Assembly (NCBI GenBank): GCA_016794925.1
Contig: JAEUIW010000002.1
Span: 124,001 to 188,000, forward strand
DNA length: 64,000 bases
Source: Phycisphaerae bacterium
GTDB taxonomy: Bacteria > Planctomycetota > Phycisphaerae > Phycisphaerales > UBA1924
Direction: 5' to 3'
In this document: positions 58,218 through 64,000 of the stretch, piece after piece
How the letters are laid out: every line of letters starts with the position of its first letter
Position numbering within the stretch: position 1 is the stretch's first letter
Notes under the pieces: generated by a model
What the model was told of the DNA's origin: nothing
Seen by the model: the letters and a program-made list of their open reading frames with translations, nothing else
Database searches by the model: none
Made by a program: the position numbers and the translations under genes

Positions 58218-59591
58218 TTACCCGATCGTCATTGCACGTGCTGCAAGATCGTAACCATTCCAGCAGAACAGGAGACGAGGTGGCTGGTCCGACTTCAAGA
58301 CCGCGCTCATCGCCCCCTGAACATTGGGGAATGCATGTCCGCCAATAGGCTCCGAGACTCGGACCGAAAGAAGTCCGGCCAAGCCGTGGCCGGGCGACAG
58401 GATGAACAAGCTGGGATCCAGCCCGAGTGCGGCCGCGCCAGACATTGTCCCCATGTGCAGGAGTTCCATCGGATCCGTCCCATCCCGCGCGAACAACCAC
58501 CGCATCTCGGCGAGCACCCCGAACCCTCCGCTTCCCGATTCAGTTGCCGGGCGGGGCAGATTCACGATGGAATCGGTGCCCAGCGCGACCGTCACGCCCG
58601 CGCCCCTCATCTCCCGGTACCGGTGCCGCCCCAGCGACCGAGCGTGACCGAAATACGCACTGGCCCGCGGGCAATACACCACGCGTGCCCGTCCCCGGCC
58701 CAGTCGCTCAAGATCCGCTTCGGAAGCGTCGTTCACGTGCGCGAGAAGCAGAGGCAGCCCGGGGAGGACCGATTCGAGGTGCTCGGTTGGCGTCCGTCCC
58801 ATGACAAACCCCGCCTCGGTGGGCTCGTCCATCAACCCCATCGAATCCAGAAAAGTCCGCAGCGGGCCCGTGCCGCGAGCCACGAATTCGTGCTCCTCGG
58901 ACGACTCGGCAAGGTGCGTCGCGAGGTCGAGTCCCAGTGCGGCGGCAATCTCGGCCGCGCGCACGTAGCCGTCCGGGCTCACGCTGTAGGGCGCGTGCGG
59001 CTGCACGCCGAGGCGCATCCGCTCCGTTCCGGGCGGGAGCAATCGGACGTCTCGATCCATGGCCTCCGAGGCGGCCCTCGCCCGGGGCCCGATGGCGAAG
59101 AACTCAAGAAACCCCCGGCCCCCGAGCGGTGAGGTCCGGAGCGTTCCCCACGCTTCCGCGCGTGCACCCGGCCAGCCACCGGCGAAACCGAGAATATCAC
59201 CCACCGCGACCGTGCCCGCCTCCAGCGAGAGTTCGACCCCTCGCCGCACCGCGCGCGCGATTTCGCCCTCCCGTGCCGTACGCGACCGGCGAATCATGTC
59301 GATCCAGCCAACGAATCCCGCGGCGGCATCGAAAGGCCGAGGCCCGACGAGCGTGAGGTCCAGATGGCAGTGGGCGTTGACCAATCCGGGGAGCAGCACC
59401 GAGTCCGGGAGCGAGATCGCCGGGGACGCGGCGTAGTCCGGGTGCGCGGCCAGTTGAGCGGGTGAATCGACCGCCACCACACGAGCGGGCCGATCGGGCG
59501 CGCACTCCATGAGCAGGCACGCCGGCGAGACGAACGTCCCCGCGGCGTCCGCCGCGGCCAGAGCCTCCACCCTGACGAGCACGGATTTCAT
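58218..59591 (-). CDS. Amidohydrolase-superfamily deaminase/hydrolase
   Basis: 457 residues. TIM-barrel metal site complete: LVNAHCHLDLTLV, QPHAPYSVSPDG, THLAESSEEHEF, LLAHVNDASEADL and LGTDSIVNLPRP provide the His/His/His/Glu/Asp set of the mononuclear deaminase branch (cytosine, guanine, S-adenosylhomocysteine and aminodeoxyfutalosine deaminases). A futalosine-pathway role is possible because planctomycetes often make menaquinone that way, but nothing here proves it. ATG at 59591 is chosen since the metal-dependent domain starts right after; the ribosome site is weak. It lies 42 nt upstream of the resB start on the same strand. Confidence 0.85.
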   Translation of the reverse strand: MKSVLVRVEALAAADAAGTFVSPACLLMECAPDRPARVVAVDSPAQLAAHPDYAASPAISLPDSVLLPGLVNAHCHLDLTLVGPRPFDAAAGFVGWIDMIRRSRTAREGEIARAVRRGVELSLEAGTVAVGDILGFAGGWPGARAEAWGTLRTSPLGGRGFLEFFAIGPRARAASEAMDRDVRLLPPGTERMRLGVQPHAPYSVSPDGYVRAAEIAAALGLDLATHLAESSEEHEFVARGTGPLRTFLDSMGLMDEPTEAGFVMGRTPTEHLESVLPGLPLLLAHVNDASEADLERLGRGRARVVYCPRASAYFGHARSLGRHRYREMRGAGVTVALGTDSIVNLPRPATESGSGGFGVLAEMRWLFARDGTDPMELLHMGTMSGAAALGLDPSLFILSPGHGLAGLLSVRVSEPIGGHAFPNVQGAMSAVLKSDQPPRLLFCWNGYDLAARAMTIG

Positions 59592-59728
59592 GGGTCGGCT
59601 CGGGCCCTTCCGATAGAACTGGGACGGCAGGGGACGCGGCCCATCGGTGAGGGTATCCTCAGCACATTGGGGCACTCCGGCTGATCGCCGAGACCGCCCG
59701 CCGCCGGCCACCATTCAGGATTCTCGCC

Positions 59729-60586
59729 ATGACGACCCTCAATCTCCCCCGCCGCGCCCTCTTCGCTCTCGCCGCGCTGACCCTTCTGGGACTCGGCCTG
59801 GGCGGATGCGTGAACCAAGGCTCGTACGACAACCTCTACGAGACCAATGCCTCGTTGCGGGATCAGAACCAGCGTCTGCTCGACGAGAACGGCGCGCTCA
59901 AGTCCGCGAACGAGCAGTTGCAGGCCCGCGTCGCCGCCGGGGATCGCACCATCGCGGAGCTCCGGCAGCTGGTCGGGGATCTGCAGTCGCGTCTGTCCGC
60001 GGCCAACGACGAGCTTGCTTCGCTGGGCAAGCGCATCGGCGAGATCAAGCTCGACCCTGCGACCGACCGCGCCCTCGCCGAGCTCGCCGCGCAATACCCG
60101 GACCTGATCGAATACGACGCGGAGCGCGGCATGTTGCGCTTCAAGACGGACCTGCTGTTCGCATCCGGATCCGACGAGGTGAATGAAGGGGCTCGGCGCG
60201 GCATCGACGCGCTGGCGAAGATCCTGCTCTCGCCCGCGGCCCAGCAGTACGACACCCGCGTCGTCGGGCACACCGACTCGCAGCGCATCAGCGCCAACAC
60301 CGCCAAGCGGTTCCCATCGAACGTCCACCTCTCGGCGGGCCGGGCCATCTCGGTCCGTGCGGAGCTCGTCAAGATGGGCGTTCCCGCCCCCAAGGTCGAG
60401 GTCGCCGGCTGGGGCGAATTCCGGCCGCTCGTTCCCAACAGCGCCAACGGCAACACGCCGCAGAACCGGCGCGTCGAGATCTATCTCGTCCGCGGCGTTC
60501 CCGGTGGGATCGACGTTCCCGCTCCGGCCCCCGGCCCCGCGGCCGCACCCGCCAAGCGCGGCGGCAACGAGGATTTCCTGAAGTAG
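59729..60586 (+). CDS. OmpA-family lipoprotein
   Basis: 285 residues. Lipobox in LTLLGLGLGGCVNQG, so the mature N-terminus is a lipidated Cys near residue 27. A coiled coil of about 75 residues (SLRDQNQRLLDENGALKSAN and on) precedes the OmpA-C peptidoglycan-binding fold: LLFASGSDEVNEGARRGIDA, VVGHTDSQRISANT, LSAGRAISVRAELVKMGVPA, NRRVEIYLV. The C-terminus is Pro/Ala-rich. It probably tethers the outer membrane to the wall, like Pal. ATG at 59729 has AGGA eight bases upstream. Single gene. A KRFPSN insertion in the GHTD-to-LSAGRA loop is typical of MotB-like members. Confidence 0.9.
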   Translation: MTTLNLPRRALFALAALTLLGLGLGGCVNQGSYDNLYETNASLRDQNQRLLDENGALKSANEQLQARVAAGDRTIAELRQLVGDLQSRLSAANDELASLGKRIGEIKLDPATDRALAELAAQYPDLIEYDAERGMLRFKTDLLFASGSDEVNEGARRGIDALAKILLSPAAQQYDTRVVGHTDSQRISANTAKRFPSNVHLSAGRAISVRAELVKMGVPAPKVEVAGWGEFRPLVPNSANGNTPQNRRVEIYLVRGVPGGIDVPAPAPGPAAAPAKRGGNEDFLK

Positions 60587-60618
60587 TTCATCGGCCCGGC
60601 GGCCGAACCCGGGGCGGC

Positions 60619-61440
60619 TCATGCCGCGGCGGGATGAAGCCGTGTGCGCCCACGCCCCGCGAACACCATCGCCGCCCCCCAGACGGCGCCCAGTCCGGCA
60701 AAGCCCGCGACCGGGAGGGTCCAGCCCATGGCGTCGATGGCGTCGTTGTTGAAACGGTGATTGGGCACCTGCAGCGCGGGGATTACGTTGAGTGCCGCGG
60801 CGTACTCCCAGGTTCGTTCCTCGAGGGGCGAGATGGCGAATTGCTCGGCGGCCTCGGCATCGGGCGAACTCCCAGACTCGTTGGCCTCGGCGCGCTGACG
60901 CAACGAGCGCTCGCCAAGGAACGACCGCGGGAACCGGAACGTGCGTTGGTCGATCGTGCCGTCGGGCCGGGCCTCGTAAAAGTCGAACTCCCACAGCCGC
61001 CGCTTCACCGAACCCCAGGTGAGCGGGTTGAGCCCCTGAGGGGGTCGGCGGACCACGAGGACCAGCCGCTCCTCGCCGTCGGGCCTGCCCGGGCCCGGCT
61101 GGTCACGGACGGCGAGCACCTTGAGCCACTCCGAGTAAATTCCAAGGTCGGGCAAGTTGGCGGCCGGCGGCGCGACCACGGGCACCGGTCGGGATTCGGC
61201 GCCGTAGCGAAAACGGACCGCGGCCATCCCCGCCTCGGCCGACACGGTCGGCTCGTCGATGACCGACACGGGCCGGCCCCGGAATTCGAACGTCCGCTGG
61301 ATGATGGGCTTGCAGAAAAACCTCGGCGGCGGGGACTGCTGGTGGAACTCACGCACCCGCCCAACCATCGCCGCGAGGCTGGCGCCGAAGGCCACAATCC
61401 CGACGATCAACAGAACCAGGCCGATTGAACGCGCTCGCAT
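60619..61440 (-). CDS. Membrane protein of unknown function, cox cluster
   Basis: 273 residues. First helix at about 5-27 (IGLVLLIVGIVAFGASLAAM), a long soluble domain (about 40-225) and a last helix (LPVAGFAGLGAVWGAAMVFA). The soluble part has no clear motif; FFCKPIIQRTFEFRGRPVSV and RRLWEFDFYEARPDGTI are predicted strands. ATG at 61440 has AGGAGG about eight bases upstream. It lies 102 nt downstream of the cytochrome oxidase subunit IV gene on the same strand, so it could be the last gene of the cox operon, perhaps an assembly factor (like SURF1-type proteins in layout, but similarity is not apparent). Confidence 0.65.
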   Translation of the reverse strand: MRARSIGLVLLIVGIVAFGASLAAMVGRVREFHQQSPPPRFFCKPIIQRTFEFRGRPVSVIDEPTVSAEAGMAAVRFRYGAESRPVPVVAPPAANLPDLGIYSEWLKVLAVRDQPGPGRPDGEERLVLVVRRPPQGLNPLTWGSVKRRLWEFDFYEARPDGTIDQRTFRFPRSFLGERSLRQRAEANESGSSPDAEAAEQFAISPLEERTWEYAAALNVIPALQVPNHRFNNDAIDAMGWTLPVAGFAGLGAVWGAAMVFAGRGRTRLHPAAA

Positions 61441-61542
61441 CGGACACCCTCCTCCCGGGCCCGCCCCGTCCGACCACACTCCCGGACCCGATCTTCATCG
61501 ATCGACCCGCCGCGGACGCCGGTCACGCGCGGCGGCGAGCGT

Positions 61543-62223
61543 TCAGTGCCCCCCCGCGGGCGCGGGCTCGGGCTTTCCATGCTCGGAATGTTCGGCGTGC
61601 TTCGCGGGCGGGGCGGCGCCAAGTTCCGGCAGAGTCAGGCCCTTGAGCGGGCGGCTGCGCTGGGCCGAACTCCCCGGCCCGTCGTCCTGCCCGGGGGGGA
61701 TGAACTTGTGCGCATGGGCGGCGTGCTCGGGGTCGTACGTGCCGTCCTGGATGGCTTTCTGACGCGCGAGGGTCGCGATGGGCCCGTCACCCTTGATGCC
61801 GGTGCCGCCGGGCACGATGTACTCGCTCTTGAAGGGGTAGATCGAGTTCCGTTGCCCGAGGTCGAGCATCGTGAAACCCAAGAACGACGCCAGGGCCATC
61901 AGGCAGAAGATCATCACCAGCGAGTTCATGGGGTTGTCGTACTTGAGCTGCATGAAGAACATGGCCACCAGCACCGCCTTGACCACCGCGATGGAGAGCG
62001 CGACCGCCACGTTCACCCAGCCGGGGAGGGGAAACCCGATGGTGTACATCACGAACTGCTCGGCTTTCGCGGCGCCCACGGTCAGGAAGGTGAACACCAG
62101 CAGGATCACGAGCACGGAGGTGAGCGTGCGGGCCGAGACCACCACGTGCGTGTGCGGGTTCCAGTGGCCGTGCGTGCGCGGGTGGTCCGCGGCGTGGGCG
62201 TGGGGGTCGGCGTGCGAGCTCAT
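61543..62223 (-). CDS. Cytochrome c oxidase subunit IV-like protein
   Basis: 226 residues. The N-terminal 30 residues are His-rich (DPHAHAADHPRTHGHWNPHT). Three helices follow: TLTSVLVILLVFTFLTVGAA, VNVAVALSIAVVKAVLVAMF and SLVMIFCLMALASFLGFTM. The FMQLKYDNPMNSLVM signature after helix two is the family mark of the bacterial subunit IV (CtaF/CoxD-like). The C-terminal 80 residues are soluble, also His-rich, and longer than usual. It stabilises the oxidase core. ATG at 62223 has AAGGA nine bases upstream. Located 57 nt after subunit III. Confidence 0.88.
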   Translation of the reverse strand: MSSHADPHAHAADHPRTHGHWNPHTHVVVSARTLTSVLVILLVFTFLTVGAAKAEQFVMYTIGFPLPGWVNVAVALSIAVVKAVLVAMFFMQLKYDNPMNSLVMIFCLMALASFLGFTMLDLGQRNSIYPFKSEYIVPGGTGIKGDGPIATLARQKAIQDGTYDPEHAAHAHKFIPPGQDDGPGSSAQRSRPLKGLTLPELGAAPPAKHAEHSEHGKPEPAPAGGH

Positions 62224-62280
62224 GGCTTCGTGTCCTTGCGGGTGCGGGCAGGGAAGGTGCGGGCGTCGGGCGCGGGGGGA

Positions 62281-62961
62281 TCAGTGGATGAGGTACAGCA
62301 GGGGGAAGAGAAAAATCCAGACCATGTCGACGATGTGCCAGTACAGCCCCACGCCCTCGACCGCGGTGTAGTGGTGCGGGCCGAAGTGGCCCTTGCGGGC
62401 CCGGATCAGCAGCCACGTGAGCAGGCCCATGCCGATGATCACGTGGGTGGCGTGGATGGCCGTGGAGCCGAAGTAGATTCCCCACCAGAGCGGTTCGCTC
62501 GGGTCGACCGCGTACGGGTAGCTGAACCACTTGCCGGGGAGCTTGCCCTCCTGCCACTTGGGGTAGTACTCGAAGACCAGCTTGATGACGACGAACGCGG
62601 TGGCGCAGAGGTTGGTCACGATCAGGTGGAACTGGAGCGCCCCCTGCTTGCCCAGCTGCGCGCTCCGCACCGCCATCGCCACCGTCCAACTGGAGATGAG
62701 CAGCACCACCGTGTTGAGCAGGCCCCAGAAGGTCGAGAGCTTTCCCGAGCCAGCGATGAACGCCTCGGGGTGGAGCATGCGCAGGATGGCGTAGCCGACG
62801 AACATTCCCGCAAAGAGCAGGATTTCCGTCGAGAGGAACAGCCAGACGCCCATCTTGACCGACTCGAATTCGTGGTCGCGGTCGCGGAAATGGGCCGCGG
62901 CGACGTACCGGTCGGCGTAGGTGCCCCCGGACGGTGCGTGATCGGCGTGCAGTGTGCTCAT
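62281..62961 (-). CDS. coxC: Cytochrome c oxidase subunit III
   Basis: 226 residues. Five helices rather than seven, the short bacterial form: MGVWLFLSTEILLFAGMFVG, LNTVVLLISSWTVAMAVRSA, FHLIVTNLCATAFVVIKLVF, GSTAIHATHVIIGMGLLTWL and YWHIVDMVWIFLFPLLYLIH. EILLFAG contains the conserved glutamate; FHATHV-like AIHATHVIIG and VGLYWHIVDMVW are family marks. It supports proton uptake and stability of subunit I. ATG at 62961 has GAGG five bases upstream. Order coxA-coxC-coxD on the minus strand. Confidence 0.95.
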   Translation of the reverse strand: MSTLHADHAPSGGTYADRYVAAAHFRDRDHEFESVKMGVWLFLSTEILLFAGMFVGYAILRMLHPEAFIAGSGKLSTFWGLLNTVVLLISSWTVAMAVRSAQLGKQGALQFHLIVTNLCATAFVVIKLVFEYYPKWQEGKLPGKWFSYPYAVDPSEPLWWGIYFGSTAIHATHVIIGMGLLTWLLIRARKGHFGPHHYTAVEGVGLYWHIVDMVWIFLFPLLYLIH

Positions 62962-63003
62962 GCGTGCCTCGGGTGTGCTCGGATCGGTGCGTGCGGGACG
63001 GAC

Positions 63004-64000
63004 TCAGTGGGCGCGGGCCCCGGCCGGCAGCGGCGCGGGCATGGGGAACTCCTTCGGGTCCGCCTGCTTGGGGAAGACGTCGTCGTAGTCGTACGGGCCG
63101 TGGTTCACCACCGGCTCGTGGTGGAAATTGTGCTCGATGGGCGGGCTGGCGGCGTCGGTCCACTCGAGCGTGAGGCCGCCGCAGGGGTTGGGCGGGGCCA
63201 GGCGGCCCGCCAGCAAGGAATGGATGAAGACGAACAGGTGAACCAGGAAGCCCACGAGCAGCACCCAGGACCCGATCGTGCTGATCTGGTGGTAGATGAG
63301 GAACTCGTCGGTGTAGCTGGCGTAGCGGCGCGGCATGCCGTGCGCGCCCATCATGAACTGCGGGAAGAACGTGACGTTGAACCCGATGAACACGAGCCAG
63401 AACCCGATCTTGGCGAAAAACTCGTTGTACATCCTGCCGAACATCTTCGGCCACCAGTGGTGGATGCCCCCGATGAACGCGATGATCGTGCTCCCCATCA
63501 TGACGTAATGGAAGTGGGCGACCACGAAATAGCTGTCGTGCAGGTGCAGGTCCACCGAGAGGGTGCCCAGCGGCAGGCCGGTCAGGCCGCCGATGGTGAA
63601 GAGGAACAGGAAGCCCAGCGCGTAGAGCATGGGCGTGGTGAGCCGGATCGAGCCCTTGTACAGGGTCGCGATCCAGTTGAAGACCTTGATCGCCGACGGG
63701 ATGGCGACCAGGAACGTGATGGCCGAGAAGACGACCGCCGCGACCTCGCCCTCGCTCGTGAAGAGGTGGTGGCCCCACACGATGAAGCTGATGGCCGCGA
63801 TCGCGAGCGTGCTGAAGGCCACGGCGCGGTACCCGAAGATCCGCTTGCGCGAGTAGACCGCGATGATCTCGTTGATGATGGCCATACCGGGCAGGATCAT
63901 CACGTACACCACAGGGTGGCTGTAGAACCAGAAGAAATGCTGGAAGAGCACGGGATCGCCGCCCATGGCCGGGTCGAAGATCCCGATGCGGAAGAGCCGC
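63004..64000 (-). CDS. coxA: Cytochrome c oxidase subunit I, C-terminal part
   Basis: The gene enters from the right edge; about 332 C-terminal residues are visible, beginning [33 protein letters not shown] holds the cross-linked His-Tyr pair at the CuB site, WGHHLFTS the other two CuB histidines, and [16 protein letters not shown] the haem ligands. The tyrosine and K-channel residues identify an A-type haem-copper oxidase. The C-terminus has an extra His-rich segment ([16 protein letters not shown]). It reduces O2 to water and pumps protons. coxB (subunit II) is probably upstream, outside the window. coxC starts 42 nt downstream. Confidence 0.96.
   Translation of the reverse strand, partial: RLFRIGIFDPAMGGDPVLFQHFFWFYSHPVVYVMILPGMAIINEIIAVYSRKRIFGYRAVAFSTLAIAAISFIVWGHHLFTSEGEVAAVVFSAITFLVAIPSAIKVFNWIATLYKGSIRLTTPMLYALGFLFLFTIGGLTGLPLGTLSVDLHLHDSYFVVAHFHYVMMGSTIIAFIGGIHHWWPKMFGRMYNEFFAKIGFWLVFIGFNVTFFPQFMMGAHGMPRRYASYTDEFLIYHQISTIGSWVLLVGFLVHLFVFIHSLLAGRLAPPNPCGGLTLEWTDAASPPIEHNFHHEPVVNHGPYDYDDVFPKQADPKEFPMPAPLPAGARAH

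Overview
The window is GC-rich, densely packed bacterial chromosome. It most likely comes from a planctomycete of the class Phycisphaerae. Signs of this are a TIGR02999-type ECF sigma factor paired with a WD40-carrying Ser/Thr kinase, a secreted protein ending in an Arg-rich PEP-CTERM-like sorting tail (PAPGASALLGLAGLVGLRRRR-type), a CPADFNLDG-type dockerin, a Minf_1886-family protein, system II cytochrome c maturation and a flotillin/NfeD operon. No phage, plasmid, CRISPR or rRNA is visible.

Layout. 1-2.4 kb is a small accessory island: a partial choice-of-anchor E protein, three copies of a degenerate kinase C-terminal tail, a MntA/HepT toxin-antitoxin pair, and a REP-associated Y1 transposase (RAYT) with its REP palindromes. 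2.4-7.5 kb is an ECF sigma-kinase operon whose kinase domain carries an in-frame REP pair. 7.6-10 kb holds a membrane protein, a thioredoxin-like protein and the sorting-tail protein, which has a strong promoter and terminator. 10-17 kb is housekeeping (GGQ release-factor-like protein, tsaD, ctpA, hflX, tRNA-Thr) followed by two exported proteins. A perfect 16-bp parS-like palindrome lies at 17264-17279. 17.3-31.1 kb holds an M28 peptidase, gcvP, a desaturase, an FHA-GspE fusion, serS, a STAS protein, a HAD phosphatase, truD, a DUF151 nuclease and nnrE. 31-40.6 kb holds a glycosyltransferase, a TlpA-TPR protein, a TonB-like protein, small envelope proteins, the nfeD-nfeD-floA operon and a Nudix hydrolase. 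40.7-46.7 kb is a reduced peptidoglycan/division cluster (murC-murB-ddl-ftsQ-like) ending near greA and tRNA-Glu. 46.9-53.5 kb holds a secreted di-haem peroxidase with a dockerin, a SpoIIE phosphatase, an AI-2E exporter, a Minf_1886 protein and a DNA glycosylase. 53.7-64 kb is respiratory: resB-ccsA, an amidohydrolase, an OmpA lipoprotein, and the 3' part of a cytochrome c oxidase operon (coxA-coxC-coxD) that runs off the right edge.

Expression signals are readable. Many operon junctions use 4-nt ATGA, GTGA or TTGA overlaps. Genes inside transcripts usually carry AGGAG-type ribosome sites. At least nine first-in-transcript genes instead have a TANNNT -10-like hexamer only 5-8 nt before the start codon and no Shine-Dalgarno, which suggests frequent leaderless transcription. 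The points most worth following up are the REP insertion that became kinase coding sequence, the three kinase-tail copies bounding two mobile or selfish modules, the parS-like site, and several structured leaders upstream of exported proteins.
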